Assembly (NCBI GenBank): GCA_963777095.1
Contig: CAVZOY010000002.1
Location: forward strand, 620,001-684,000
DNA from: CAVZOY01 sp963777095
Lineage (GTDB): Bacteria > Actinomycetota > Actinomycetes > Mycobacteriales > Geodermatophilaceae
Reading direction: 5' to 3'
DNA: 64,000 nucleotides
The notes beneath the pieces are model-generated. The model was not told the DNA's origin and did not search any database. It was given only the letters and a program-made list of their open reading frames with translations. The translations under genes were made by a program, and so were the position numbers. Numbering within the stretch: the stretch's first letter is position 1; every line of letters begins with the position of its first letter. Positions 45,977 through 54,876 of the stretch are shown piece after piece.

Positions 45977-46849
45977 TCAGCCGGCCAGCCGCCGGCGGGC
46001 GGCCTCGAGGCGGTGGGCGACGCTGCCGTCGATGACCTCGTCGCCGACCTGGACGACCAGGCCGCCGAGGACGTCGGGGTCGACGGTGACCTGGAGTCCG
46101 ATGGTGCGCCCGTAGAGGCGACCGAGGACGGCGGTCAGCCGCTGCTCCTGCGCCGGGGTCAGCGCGACGGCGGTCGTGACGCGGGCGACGGACTGCCCGC
46201 GGCGACGGCTGGCCGCGTCGGAGAGCCGCTCGACGGCGACCTCGGCGCTCCCCACGCGGCGGCTGGTCAGCACGTTGCGCAGCAGCAGCCCGGTCACCGG
46301 ACTGACCTTGTTCGACAGGAGCCGGTCGATCAGCGCGCCGGTGCCCTCGATGGACGCGGAGCGGTCGGAAAGAAGCCGCGACAGCTCGCGGTTGCCGGAG
46401 ACGATCCGGCCGAAGCGGAACAGCTCGTCCTCGACGTCGTCCAGCGCACCCTCGGAGTCGGCGGCGTCGAGCGCGGCCTCCGAACCGAGGGTCGTCATGG
46501 CGTCGACGAGGTCCGACGGCCGCGACCAGCGCTGCCGGGCGACCGTCTCGAGGAGGTCGAGGGTGACCCCGGAGACCTTCCCCCGGAAGAGCCGGTCGAC
46601 GAGGTCGGCCCGGTCATCGGGCTTGCCGGACGGGTCCGACAGCGCACGCCGCAGGGACGGCTGCCCCTCGAGCAGCCGGCCGACCGCGAACAGCTCGCCG
46701 GCGAGGTCGAGCATCTCGTCGTCCGTCGTGACCCGCGGCTGCCGCGTGAGGACGTCCCGCGCCTTGCCGAGCAGACCCGACGCCGGCCGGGTGAGCTCGT
46801 CGAGGCGCTCGCGCGCCACGTCGAGCGCGAGCCGGCTGGAGGCGTCCAT
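45977..46849 (-). CDS. atpH: ATP synthase delta subunit
   Basis: 290 residues, the OSCP-type peripheral-stalk subunit, longer than the E. coli protein (177) because of an N-terminal extension found in actinobacteria. The conserved C-terminal core is present: ARVTTAVALTPAQEQRLTAVLG followed by DPDVLGGLVVQVGDEVIDGSV. Its ATG overlaps the atpF stop by one base (TGATG), so translation is coupled. Confidence 0.95.
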   Translation of the reverse strand: MDASSRLALDVARERLDELTRPASGLLGKARDVLTRQPRVTTDDEMLDLAGELFAVGRLLEGQPSLRRALSDPSGKPDDRADLVDRLFRGKVSGVTLDLLETVARQRWSRPSDLVDAMTTLGSEAALDAADSEGALDDVEDELFRFGRIVSGNRELSRLLSDRSASIEGTGALIDRLLSNKVSPVTGLLLRNVLTSRRVGSAEVAVERLSDAASRRRGQSVARVTTAVALTPAQEQRLTAVLGRLYGRTIGLQVTVDPDVLGGLVVQVGDEVIDGSVAHRLEAARRRLAG

Positions 46850-47481
46850 CAGCGGGAGCTCCCCGAGACCGTGCTGCCGCTGCGGCCGTCGGGGCTACCG
46901 GCGGACATGCCGTCCAGCTCGTCCAGGAAGCGGTCGACGGTGCCGCGCCGGCGGGCGTCGTCGGCGAGGGACTCGCCCACCACCCGACCGGCCAGGTCGA
47001 CGGCCAGCGTGCCGATCTGGGCGCGCAGCTCGTTGACGACCTGCTGCCGGGCGACCTGGATCTGCTCCTGACCGCGGGCGAGGATCCGGGCCGACTCCTC
47101 CTGCGCCTGGACGCGCAGCTCCTCGAGGATCTGCTGACCCTCGGTGCGGGCCTGCTCGCGGATCTGCGCCGCCTCGGTGCGGGCCTCGGCGAGCTGGGCG
47201 TTGTAGCGGTCCAGCGCCGCCTTGGCCTCCGCCTGCATCGTCTCCGCGCGCTCGATGCCGCCCTCGATCTGCTGGCGACGCTCGGCGAGCATGTCCTCCA
47301 GCCGCGGCACCACGAGGCGCTTGTACAGGACGTAGAGGATGACGAAGCTGATGATGCCGACGATCAGCTCACCCGGGTGCGGGATGACCGGGTAGGCCGT
47401 CTCCCAAAAACTGCCCGAGCCTTCGCCCTCCTCGGCCGCCAGGACCGTGGGGGCGGTCGAGATGCTGAGCGCGCCCATCAT
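46849..47481 (-). CDS. atpF: ATP synthase b subunit
   Basis: 210 residues. One N-terminal membrane helix (GELIVGIISFVILYVLYKRLV), then a long charged coiled coil (LEDMLAERRQQIEGGIERAE...) forming the peripheral stalk, and a Ser/Gly-rich C-terminus. The start could be the first or second Met (MMGALS). It follows atpE after 24 bp. Confidence 0.95.
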   Translation of the reverse strand: MMGALSISTAPTVLAAEEGEGSGSFWETAYPVIPHPGELIVGIISFVILYVLYKRLVVPRLEDMLAERRQQIEGGIERAETMQAEAKAALDRYNAQLAEARTEAAQIREQARTEGQQILEELRVQAQEESARILARGQEQIQVARQQVVNELRAQIGTLAVDLAGRVVGESLADDARRRGTVDRFLDELDGMSAGSPDGRSGSTVSGSSR

Positions 47482-47505
47482 GTGTGCTCCTCCTCGGTCC
47501 TTCGG

Positions 47506-47715
47506 TCAGCCTGAGAAGACGAACGCCAGTGCAATGCCGAAGATGGCCAGCTGCTCGCAGAGCACGAAGCCCAGGATGGCGATGGTCTGCAGCACACCGC
47601 GAGTCTCGGGCTGACGCGCCACGCCTGCCACGTAGGCGGCGAAGATCAGGCCGATGCCCACGCCCGGGCCGATCGCCGACAGGCCGTAGCCGATGATCGC
47701 GAGGTTGCCTTCCAT
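47506..47715 (-). CDS. atpE: ATP synthase c subunit
   Basis: 69 residues, two membrane hairpin helices of the proton-driven rotor ring. The polar loop VARQPETRG separates GLSAIGPGVGIGLIFAAYVAG from IAILGFVLCEQLAIFGIALA. The ion-binding carboxylate is Glu54 in LCEQLAIFG. No sodium-specific Gln/Ser signature is obvious, so proton coupling is expected. Confidence 0.96.
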   Translation of the reverse strand: MEGNLAIIGYGLSAIGPGVGIGLIFAAYVAGVARQPETRGVLQTIAILGFVLCEQLAIFGIALAFVFSG

Positions 47716-47800
47716 TGGGTGTGTCCGTTCCTCTCAGTGGGTCGGTGCGGCCGGGTGGCCTACGCCGGTCGTGCAGGTCGGTGCGGTCTCGCGGCGGACC

Positions 47801-48583
47801 TCAGTGCGAGTCCGCGTAGATCTCGGCGATGTAGACCGAGGCGAGCAGGATGAAGACGTAGGCCTGCAGGAACGCGATCAGTATCTCGAACGCGGTGAAC
47901 AGGAAGAACATGAGGAAGGCCGGGATGGCCACCAGCTTGAGCAGGCCCGCGCCGTGGAGCAGCAGGTACTCGCCGCCCAGGGCGAAGAGCAGCAGCAGGA
48001 TGTGGCCGGCGAACATGTTGCCGAAGAGCCGCAGCGTGAGGGTCACGGGGCGGGTGATCAGGAAGGTCACCGCCTCGAGCACGAACACGACCGGCACGAC
48101 CCAAAACGGCAGACCCGGCGGCACGAGGCTCTTGGCGAAGCCCGTCGCGCCGCGGCGCCGGACGCCGGCGACGAGGTAGACCACGTACACGGCCAGCGCC
48201 AGCGCCAGCGGGAACGCGATCCGGCTCATCGTCGGGAACTGGATGAACGGGATGATCCCGGCCAGGTTGTTCACCAGGATGAGCGTGAACAGGGTGAGGA
48301 GCAGGGGGACGTACGGGCGGAAGTGCTCCTGGCCGATGATGTCGCGGCCGATGGAGTTGCGGACCAGGCCGTACACGCCCTCCACCCGGTACTGAGCGCG
48401 TCCGGGGACCACCGCCAGCCGGCGGGTGACGGCCAACATCACCAGCGCGAGGACGATGACGGACAGGACCATCACGACCATGGTGCGGGTGAGCGCGAAG
48501 GCGCCGTCCCCGATCAGCGGCTGCCAGAAGTCCGGGGCGCTCGGCGGTACGAACTCCTCGGCGGCCGAGACCATGGGTGTCAC
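47801..48583 (-). CDS. atpB: ATP synthase a subunit
   Basis: 260 residues with five or six membrane helices, forming the proton half-channels. The essential arginine lies in TLRLFGNMFAGHILLLL. Also NNLAGIIPFIQFPT and the C-terminal AYVFILLASVYIAEIYADSH. First structural ATP synthase gene after the two small AtpI/AtpZ-like genes; 85 bp before atpE. Confidence 0.96.
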   Translation of the reverse strand: MTPMVSAAEEFVPPSAPDFWQPLIGDGAFALTRTMVVMVLSVIVLALVMLAVTRRLAVVPGRAQYRVEGVYGLVRNSIGRDIIGQEHFRPYVPLLLTLFTLILVNNLAGIIPFIQFPTMSRIAFPLALALAVYVVYLVAGVRRRGATGFAKSLVPPGLPFWVVPVVFVLEAVTFLITRPVTLTLRLFGNMFAGHILLLLFALGGEYLLLHGAGLLKLVAIPAFLMFFLFTAFEILIAFLQAYVFILLASVYIAEIYADSH

Positions 48584-48668
48584 TACTCAGCCTCCGTCAA
48601 GAACTGTGGTCGGGTCCGTCGTCGTGGGCCGCAGGCGCAACCGCGCGCTCGACGCGGCGGGTGTTTCC

Positions 48669-48911
48669 TCACGGGCGGTGAACACCGTAACGGACCCAGA
48701 TCACGGCGATCGCGGCACCCATCCCTGCGACCAGGGCGACGGGCAGCACCCACCGCCAGCCGAGCGCCTCGCTGAGCCACCAGGCAGGCAGGCCGAAGAC
48801 GAGCATCGCGGAGAGGAGCATGGCCAGCGCATCCCACCCCTCGCGCAGGTGGGCCCCCGCGACCATCTGGTGGTGCACGGACTTCGGCCGGGTCTCGTCG
48901 CTCTCCGTCAT
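48669..48911 (-). CDS. AtpZ/AtpI-like small membrane protein
   Basis: 80 residues with two membrane helices (DALAMLLSAMLVFGLPAWWL and VLPVALVAGMGAAIAVIWVRY), the size and topology of AtpZ-type assembly or Mg-uptake helpers encoded ahead of ATP synthase genes. Its ATG overlaps the upstream gene's stop (ATGA). Confidence 0.75.
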   Translation of the reverse strand: MTESDETRPKSVHHQMVAGAHLREGWDALAMLLSAMLVFGLPAWWLSEALGWRWVLPVALVAGMGAAIAVIWVRYGVHRP

Positions 48912-49351
48912 CGCTCCGCGCCGGGAGCCGGGGGCTCGTCGTAGATCAGCGTCTTGGTGCGGGTGAAGGCGACGAGCTCGCCGACGGTGCCCGCCATCGA
49001 CACCGCGATGGCGGTGATCGCGAAGGCGATGGGCGACATCCAGTCGGCGTCGCGGAAGAGCAGCAGGAAGGCGCCCAGCAGCATGACCTTGGTGAAGTAG
49101 CCGATCAGCGCGGCCATGAAGACCACCCGCGGGTCGACCCCGACCATGCGCCGGAGCAGGAGGAGCGTCGACGCGGAGAACACCAGCACGATGACGGTCG
49201 CGACCAGGCTCCCGGCCGCACCGAGGGCGCCGTCGAGCACAGTGAAGACGACGAGCGCGACCACGCCGACGACCGCGGCGGGCACCGCCCCGCCGCGCAG
49301 CATGGCGCTGTAGAGGTCCTGGGCCGTCGGGACCTTGGAGACGGGGAGCAC
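48908..49351 (-). CDS. atpI: ATP synthase protein I-like
   Basis: 147 residues, four membrane helices (AAVVGVVALVVFTVLD; AAGSLVATVIVLVFSASTLLL; VVFMAALIGYFTKVMLLGAFLLLF; IAFAITAIAVSMAGTVGELVAF). Position and topology match AtpI, thought to help c-ring assembly (Rv1303 in mycobacteria). The GTG start at 49351 is preceded by TAGGGT with a 5-base gap, suggesting a leaderless operon transcript beginning at or near the start codon. Confidence 0.8.
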   Translation of the reverse strand: MLPVSKVPTAQDLYSAMLRGGAVPAAVVGVVALVVFTVLDGALGAAGSLVATVIVLVFSASTLLLLRRMVGVDPRVVFMAALIGYFTKVMLLGAFLLLFRDADWMSPIAFAITAIAVSMAGTVGELVAFTRTKTLIYDEPPAPGAER

Positions 49352-49387
49352 GCCCTACCCTATCCGTCGCCTCCGGCGTGCTCCGCG

Positions 49388-49429
49388 GGCCGATCCCCTG
49401 CGGGCAGCACCTGCCCGGGAGGATCGGCC
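49388..49429 (-). terminator. Hairpin after wecA
   Basis: Outer stem GGCCGATCC/GGATCGGCC with an inner CGGGCA/TGCCCG pair, 5 bp after the wecA stop. It would separate the wecA transcript from the ATP synthase operon, which then needs its own promoter in 49352-49387. Confidence 0.6.
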
Positions 49430-49434
49430 GCGCG

Positions 49435-50721
49435 TCAGCGCGCGACCTCCCGGGTGCCGGCGTCGGGCACGGCGCGGGGACCGTTCGCCGGGGTCGGCGG
49501 CGGCGGTGGTGGCTGCGCCGGGGGGGCGAGCGGCGGTGGAGTGCGTCGCGCACGCGCGCTCGGGTGGTCGGCCCGGCTGCGCTGGCGCTGCGCGGCGAGG
49601 GCGGCGGCGCGGGCCTCGCGCGCGGCCCGGCGAGCGCGCGGGCTGAGCACCACGATCACGCCCACCACGAGCAGCAGGCCGATCGCGAGCACGAGCTCCG
49701 CCGTCCCACCGGTGATCGACAGGCCGATGGCACCGAAGGACAGCAGGGCCGCCCAGAAGTACATGACCAGCACCGCGCGCCGGTGCGAGTGCCCGAGGGC
49801 GAGCAGCCGGTGGTGCAGGTGCATCTTGTCCGGCGAGAACGGCGACTGGCCGCGGCGGGTGCGGCGGACGACGGCCATCACCAGGTCGACGAACGGGATG
49901 AACAGCACCGCGACCGGCACGAGCAGCGGCAGGGTCAGCGGCAGCAGGGACGCCGCGGAGTCGAAGGACTGGGGGTCGACGCGGCCGGTGGCGGTGACCG
50001 CGGCAGCCGCGAGCATGAGCCCCACGAGCATCGACCCGGAGTCGCCCATGAAGATGCGGGCCGGGCTGAAGTTGTGCGGCAGGAAGCCCAGGCAGGCTCC
50101 GGCGAGGACGGCGGTGATCAGCGCCGGCGCCGTCATCACGTCGTTGTAGCCCTGCAGGCCGACGTTGTAGCTGTAGGCGAAGAAGGCCAGCGCCGCGATC
50201 GCCGAGACCCCGGCCGCCAGCCCGTCGAGGCCGTCGATGAAGTTCAGCGCGTTGATCGTGAGCAGGGTGACCAGGATCGTCAGCGGGACGCCGATGTCGG
50301 GGCCGAGCGTGAGCGTGCCGATGTCGGCCACCGGCAGGAACACGAACGAGAACTGGACGCCGAGCAGCACCATCACGCCCGCCGCGGCGATCTGCCCCGT
50401 CAGCTTGGTGAGCGCGTCGAGACCCCAGCGGTCGTCGATGACGCCGAGCGCGCAGATCAGGCCGCCGGCCACCAGCACGGCCATGGTCTCGGAGTCGTCG
50501 AAGGTGCGCTGAAGAGCGGGCAGTTGCGTGGCGACGAGGATCGCCGCCGCCACCCCCAGGAACATCGCCACCCCTCCCCCGCGCGGGGTCGGGATGACGT
50601 GCACGTCGCGCTCGCGCGGAGCGGCCATCATGCGCAGCCGCACCGCCGCCAGGCGCACCACCGGCGTGGCCAGGAAGGTGACCAGGGCGGCGGTGAGCAG
50701 GACGACGGCGTACTCGCGCAC
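49435..50721 (-). CDS. wecA: Polyprenyl-phosphate GlcNAc-1-phosphate transferase
   Basis: 428 residues, MraY/WecA family with about ten to eleven membrane helices. Catalytic motifs are visible: GVIDDRWGLD, NALNFIDGLDGLAAG, IFMGDSGSMLVG and the family's HLHHRLLALGHSHRR loop. It transfers GlcNAc-1-phosphate to decaprenyl phosphate at the membrane to start arabinogalactan-type or other envelope glycans. The last ~70 residues are a cytoplasmic Arg/Ala then Pro-rich tail. It starts 18 bp after glyA; Rv1302 is the mycobacterial counterpart. Confidence 0.93.
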   Translation of the reverse strand: MREYAVVLLTAALVTFLATPVVRLAAVRLRMMAAPRERDVHVIPTPRGGGVAMFLGVAAAILVATQLPALQRTFDDSETMAVLVAGGLICALGVIDDRWGLDALTKLTGQIAAAGVMVLLGVQFSFVFLPVADIGTLTLGPDIGVPLTILVTLLTINALNFIDGLDGLAAGVSAIAALAFFAYSYNVGLQGYNDVMTAPALITAVLAGACLGFLPHNFSPARIFMGDSGSMLVGLMLAAAAVTATGRVDPQSFDSAASLLPLTLPLLVPVAVLFIPFVDLVMAVVRRTRRGQSPFSPDKMHLHHRLLALGHSHRRAVLVMYFWAALLSFGAIGLSITGGTAELVLAIGLLLVVGVIVVLSPRARRAAREARAAALAAQRQRSRADHPSARARRTPPPLAPPAQPPPPPPTPANGPRAVPDAGTREVAR

Positions 50722-50739
50722 GGGGTTGCGGCCTCCCCG

Positions 50740-52035
50740 TCAGCCGGCGCGCTGCGGTTCGGGGTAGGCCGGGTGCGCCGTCACCAGCGCGCGGACGCTC
50801 GCGGCGACCTCGGGCGCCCGGCTGCCGTCGGCGTCGCGGATCGCCGTCCCGATGAGCGAGGCGATCTCCTTCATCTCGGTCTCGCGCATCCCCTGGGTGG
50901 TCACCGAGGGGCTGCCGACGCGGATGCCGGAGGCCACGGAGGCCGGCTGCGGGTCGAACGGGATCGCGTTCTTGTTGAGCACGATGCCGGCGGCGTCGCA
51001 GCGCGCCTCGGCGACTGTTCCTGTCACTGCGGTACCGGTCACGTCCTGCACCTCTCGCAGGTCGAGGAGCGCCAGGTGGGTGTCGGTGCCGCCGGCGACG
51101 GGCCGCAGGCCTTCGGCGGCCAGACCCTCGGTGAGGGCCTGCGCGTTGGCGATGACCTGGCGCGCGTACGCCTGGTACTCCGGCTGCAGGCACTCCTTGA
51201 GGTTCACCGCCTTGGCCGCGATCGCGTGCATGAGCGGGCCGCCCTGCATCATCGGGAAGGCGGCCTTGTCCAGGGCCTTGGCGTGCTCGGCCTTGCAGAC
51301 GAAGGCGCCGCCGCGCGGCCCGCGCAGCACCTTGTGCGTGGTGAAGGTGACGACGTCGGCGTAGGGCACCGGGCTCGGGATCGCCTTGCCGGCCACCAGG
51401 CCGATGAAGTGCGCCGCGTCGACCATGAGCTTGGCGCCGACCTCGTCGGCGATCTCGCGGAAGGCGGCGAAGTCGATCAGCCGCGGGATCGCCGAGCCCC
51501 CGCAGATGATCAGCTTCGGCCGGTGCTCGCGGGCCAGGTCGCGCACCTGGTCGTAGTCGATGTGCTCGGTCTTCTCGTCGACGCCGTACTGGACGGCGTT
51601 GAACCACTTGCCGCTGAAGCTGACCTTGGCGCCGTGCGTCAGGTGCCCGCCGTGCGGCAGCGCCATGGCCAGGAAGGTGTCGCCCGGCTGGAGGAAGGCG
51701 CCGTAGACGGCGAGGTTGGCGTTGGCCCCGGAGTGCGGCTGCAGGTTGGCGTGCTCGGCGTCGAAGAGCTCCTTGGCCCGGGCGATGCCGATCTCCTCGG
51801 CGCGGTCGACCACCTCGCACCCGCCGTAGTACCGGCGGCCGGGATAGCCCTCGGCGTACTTGTTCGACAGCGTGCTGCCGAGCGCGGCGAGGACGGCCGG
51901 GCTCGTGAAGTTCTCGCTGGCGATGAGCTGGAGGCCGCTGCGCAGCCGGTCCAGCTCGTCGGTGACGACGCTCGCGATGTCGGGGTCGAAGGCGGCCAGG
52001 GCATCGAAGTCCGGGCCCCAGTAGGGGGTGCTCAT
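50740..52035 (-). CDS. glyA: Serine hydroxymethyltransferase
   Basis: 431 residues, PLP enzyme converting serine plus tetrahydrofolate to glycine and methylene-THF. LIASENFTS, YAEGYPGRRYYGGCEVVDRAE, the PLP-lysine motif VVTFTTHKVLRGPRGG (Lys near residue 233) and GSPSVTTQGM are all present. Start ATG at 52035. The 140-bp leader before it (52036-52175) has no riboswitch that I recognise. glyA lies between sua5 and wecA, where mycobacteria have no gene, so it is an insertion relative to them. Confidence 0.97.
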   Translation of the reverse strand: MSTPYWGPDFDALAAFDPDIASVVTDELDRLRSGLQLIASENFTSPAVLAALGSTLSNKYAEGYPGRRYYGGCEVVDRAEEIGIARAKELFDAEHANLQPHSGANANLAVYGAFLQPGDTFLAMALPHGGHLTHGAKVSFSGKWFNAVQYGVDEKTEHIDYDQVRDLAREHRPKLIICGGSAIPRLIDFAAFREIADEVGAKLMVDAAHFIGLVAGKAIPSPVPYADVVTFTTHKVLRGPRGGAFVCKAEHAKALDKAAFPMMQGGPLMHAIAAKAVNLKECLQPEYQAYARQVIANAQALTEGLAAEGLRPVAGGTDTHLALLDLREVQDVTGTAVTGTVAEARCDAAGIVLNKNAIPFDPQPASVASGIRVGSPSVTTQGMRETEMKEIASLIGTAIRDADGSRAPEVAASVRALVTAHPAYPEPQRAG

Positions 52036-52175
52036 CTCGGAAGCGCTCCAGACGATCCGTGTGCGGCGTCCGCGAGGCCCGGGCTCGGGCAGGGCGGCGG
52101 TCAGCTCACGGTACCGGCCACTCCTGGGGGCGGCGTGGATCTGCGCGGGTCGCGCGGACGGATCCACTCCCTCCC

Positions 52176-52850
52176 TCAGTCGGTGAGCTCGGGCACGATC
52201 TCCTGCAGGCGCTCGGGCGCGATGGCCCCGACCCGGAGCACCCGCGGCGCCGCGCCGGTGCAGTCCACGATGGTGCTGGCGCCCGTCTCGGCGCGTGGTC
52301 CGCCGTCGAGGACGACGGCGGCGTGCTCGCCGAGCTGCGCGGCGGCCTCCTCGGCGGTCGTGGCCGCCGGTCGGCCGGACCGGTTCGCGCTGGAGACCGC
52401 CAGGGGCCCGGTACGGCGCAGCAGGTCGCGGGCGAGCTCGTCGTCCGGCAGGCGGACGGCGACGGTGCCCTCGGCGTCCCCGAGGTCCCAGGCCAGGGAC
52501 GGCGCGTGCTCGAGGACGAGGGTGAGCCCGCCGGGCCAGAACTCCTCCGCGAGCCGGGTCGCGACCCGAGGCACCCGCAGCACGAGGCCGGCCAGCGTCG
52601 AGGCCTCGCCGATCAGCACCGGTACCGGCATGTGCCGCCCCCGGTTCTTCGCGGCGAGGAGGCGGGTGACCGCGGCCGGCGTGAACGCGTCGGCGGCGAC
52701 GCCGTAGACGGTGTCGGTGGGCATCAGCACGAGTTCGCCGCGGCCGATCGCCGCGGCGGCGGCGTCGAGGCCGGCGACGCGGCCGTCGGGATCGGAACAG
52801 TCGTAGGTCGCCGGGGTCGGAGAAGCAGCCACGAGCGGCGAGTCTGTCAC
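52176..52850 (-). CDS. L-threonylcarbamoyladenylate synthase (Sua5/YrdC)
   Basis: 224 residues. YrdC fold with LVLMPTDTVYGVAADAF, AAKNRGRHMPVPVLIG, EFWPGGLTLVLEH, GTVAVRLPD and PLAVSSANRSGRPA, all conserved ATP/threonine-binding elements. It makes threonylcarbamoyl-AMP for the t6A37 tRNA modification. The GTG at 52850 was chosen as start because it lies 10 bp after the prmC stop and begins the family sequence. Confidence 0.92.
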   Translation of the reverse strand: MTDSPLVAASPTPATYDCSDPDGRVAGLDAAAAAIGRGELVLMPTDTVYGVAADAFTPAAVTRLLAAKNRGRHMPVPVLIGEASTLAGLVLRVPRVATRLAEEFWPGGLTLVLEHAPSLAWDLGDAEGTVAVRLPDDELARDLLRRTGPLAVSSANRSGRPAATTAEEAAAQLGEHAAVVLDGGPRAETGASTIVDCTGAAPRVLRVGAIAPERLQEIVPELTD

Positions 52851-52860
52851 CCGCCTCCGG

Positions 52861-53717
52861 TCAGCCGCGCCGGGCCGTGGTGAACCGCGGCCGACCGGCC
52901 AGGTCGGGGTGGTCCTCGACGTCGGTGAAGCCGCCGTGCGCGCGGACGACGGCGGGCACCGCGCTCCCCTGCTGGTCGGCGTGCTCGATGCCGAGCCGGC
53001 CACCCGGATGCAGCAGCCGCGCGGCGACGGTGAGCATCCCGCGCACCACGTCGAGCCCGTCCGGACCGCCCCACAGGGCCAGCGGAGGGTCGTGGTCGGC
53101 CACCTCGCGGGGCACGACGGCGCCGTCCGGCACGTAGGGCGGGTTGGAGACGACGACGTCCACGCGACCGTCGAGCTCCGGGAGCAGCGCCGGGTCGGTC
53201 ATGTCGCCCTCGACGACGCCGACGGGGGTGTCCCCCGCCGCGACGCGGGCCATCGCGTTGTGCCGGGTCCACGAGATCGCGCCCGGGTCGCGCTCGACCG
53301 CGGTCACCCGGGCACCCGGGTGCTCGTGCGCGACCGACAGCGCGATCGCCCCGGATCCGCTGCCCAGGTCGACGACGATCGGCCCGTCGAGGCCGGCGAT
53401 CCGCTCGAGCACCCATCCGGTGAGCTGCTCGGTCTCGGGTCGGGGCACGAAGACGCCGGGGCCGACCGCGAGCTCGAGCTGACGGAACGGCGCGCGCCCC
53501 GTCAGGTGCTGCAGCGGCACGCGGTCGGCGCGCTGGTCGAGCAGGGCGGCGAAGCGGTCGACGGCGCCGTCACGGGCACGTCGTCGAGGGTGAGCAGTCG
53601 ACCGCGCGGGACGTCGAGGACGTGCGCGAGCAGCAGCTCGGCGTCCACCCGCGGGGACTCGACCCCGGCCTCGGCGAGCCGCCGGGCGGCATCGGCCAGC
53701 AGCGTCCGGACGTTCAG
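52861..53717 (-). CDS. prmC: Release-factor glutamine methyltransferase
   Basis: SAM-dependent enzyme that methylates the Gln of the GGQ motif in release factors; prfA is immediately upstream. N-terminal helical part RTLLADAARRLAEAGVESPR, then the Rossmann domain with FVPRPETEQL, VVDLGSGSGAIALSVA and VVSNPPYVP (the NPPY catalytic motif). The frame changes near 53574, consistent with a lost C in a C run (-1), giving about 285 residues. No ATG or GTG is in frame at the 5' end: the frame opens from a CTG at 53717, so a second error or a rare start is likely. Confidence 0.85.
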
Positions 53718-54790
53718 CTGCCGGCCGCCATGAGCTCGGCACTGTGCGCGGCGGCCAGCGCGTCGATGACCGCGTCGAGGTCGCCGTCGATGACCTGGTC
53801 GAGGTTGTAGGCCTTGTAGCCGACCCGGTGGTCGCTGATCCGGTTCTCCGGGAAGTTGTACGTGCGCACCCGCTCGCTGCGGTCGACCGTGCGCACCTGG
53901 CTGCGCCGCTGGTCGCTGGCCGTGGCGGCGGCCTCCTCGCGCGCGGCGACGAGCAGCCGCGACCGGAGGATGCGCAGCGCCGACTCCCGGTTCTGCAGCT
54001 GGCTCTTCTCGTTCTGGCAGCTGACCACGATCCCGGTCGGCAGGTGGGTGATCCGGACGGCGGAGTCGGTCGTGTTCACGCTCTGACCGCCCGGCCCGGA
54101 GGAGCGGAAGACGTCGATGCGCAGGTCGTTCGGGTCGACCTGGACGTCGACCTCCTCGGCCTCGGGCAGCACGAGGACGCCGGCCGCGGACGTGTGGATG
54201 CGGCCCTGCGACTCGGTGGCCGGGACGCGCTGGACGCGGTGCACGCCGCCCTCGAACTTCAGCCGCGACCAGATGCCCTCGTCGCCGCGGGCCTTGATGG
54301 CGACGGAGACGTCCTTGTAGCCGCCGAGCTCGGCGTCGACGGCGTCGATCACCTCGGCCGACCAACCGCGGCGCTCGGCGTAGCGCAGGTACATGCGCAG
54401 CAGGTCGCCGGCGAAGAGCGCGGACTCGGCACCGCCCTCCCCCGCCTTGATCTCGAGGATGACGTCCTTGTCGTCGTCCGGGTCCTTGGGCAGCAGGTGC
54501 TCGCGCAGCCGGCCGTCGAGCTCCTCGATCCGCTGCTCGAGGGATGTCGCCTCGGCGGCGAAGGACGCGTCCTCGGCGGAGAGCTCGCGGGCGGCGTCCA
54601 GGTTGCCCCGGGCCTCGTCCAGCGCCCGCACGGTCTCGACGATCGGGGCGAGGGAGGCGTAGCGCCGTCCCAGGCGCCGGGCGCGGGACTGGTCGGTGTG
54701 CACCGCCGGGTCGGCGAGCTCCTTCTCCAGTGCCGCGTGCTCCTCGAGCAGCGCGGAGAGCCGCTCGGGGGCGGCCTCGGTGCTGCTCAT
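53714..54790 (-). CDS. prfA: Peptide chain release factor 1
   Basis: 358 residues. Reads UAA and UAG stop codons. The peptidyl-hydrolysis motif is SSGPGGQSVNTTDSAVR; the anticodon-like recognition region lies around ATESQGRIHTSAAGVLVLPE. Start ATG at 54790 with AGGAG seven to nine bases upstream. Its stop lies at the beginning of prmC, whose product modifies the GGQ glutamine. Confidence 0.97.
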   Translation of the reverse strand: MSSTEAAPERLSALLEEHAALEKELADPAVHTDQSRARRLGRRYASLAPIVETVRALDEARGNLDAARELSAEDASFAAEATSLEQRIEELDGRLREHLLPKDPDDDKDVILEIKAGEGGAESALFAGDLLRMYLRYAERRGWSAEVIDAVDAELGGYKDVSVAIKARGDEGIWSRLKFEGGVHRVQRVPATESQGRIHTSAAGVLVLPEAEEVDVQVDPNDLRIDVFRSSGPGGQSVNTTDSAVRITHLPTGIVVSCQNEKSQLQNRESALRILRSRLLVAAREEAAATASDQRRSQVRTVDRSERVRTYNFPENRISDHRVGYKAYNLDQVIDGDLDAVIDALAAAHSAELMAAGS

Positions 54791-54824
54791 GGGGAACGCT
54801 CCTCCTCGAAGTCCCGGACATGAC

Positions 54825-54869
54825 GACGGCGCCCGGTCGTCCCCGGGTGGGGACGACGCGGGCGCCGTC
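54825..54869 (-). terminator. Very long hairpin after rpmE
   Basis: Outer 11-bp stem GACGGCGCCCG/CGGGCGCCGTC continues into an inner 9-bp stem GTCGTCCCC/GGGGACGAC with a single bulged base and a GGGT loop: 20 pairs in total. It starts 7 bp after the rpmE stop and 35 bp before prfA. A strong terminator or processing site between L31 and RF1. Confidence 0.75.
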
Positions 54870-54876
54870 GGGAGCG

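Noticed and set aside
52036..52175. Riboswitch (glycine, folate or ZTP type) before glyA
   Set aside because: I looked for the conserved cores of these classes in the 140-bp leader and found none; a covariance-model scan could still overrule this.
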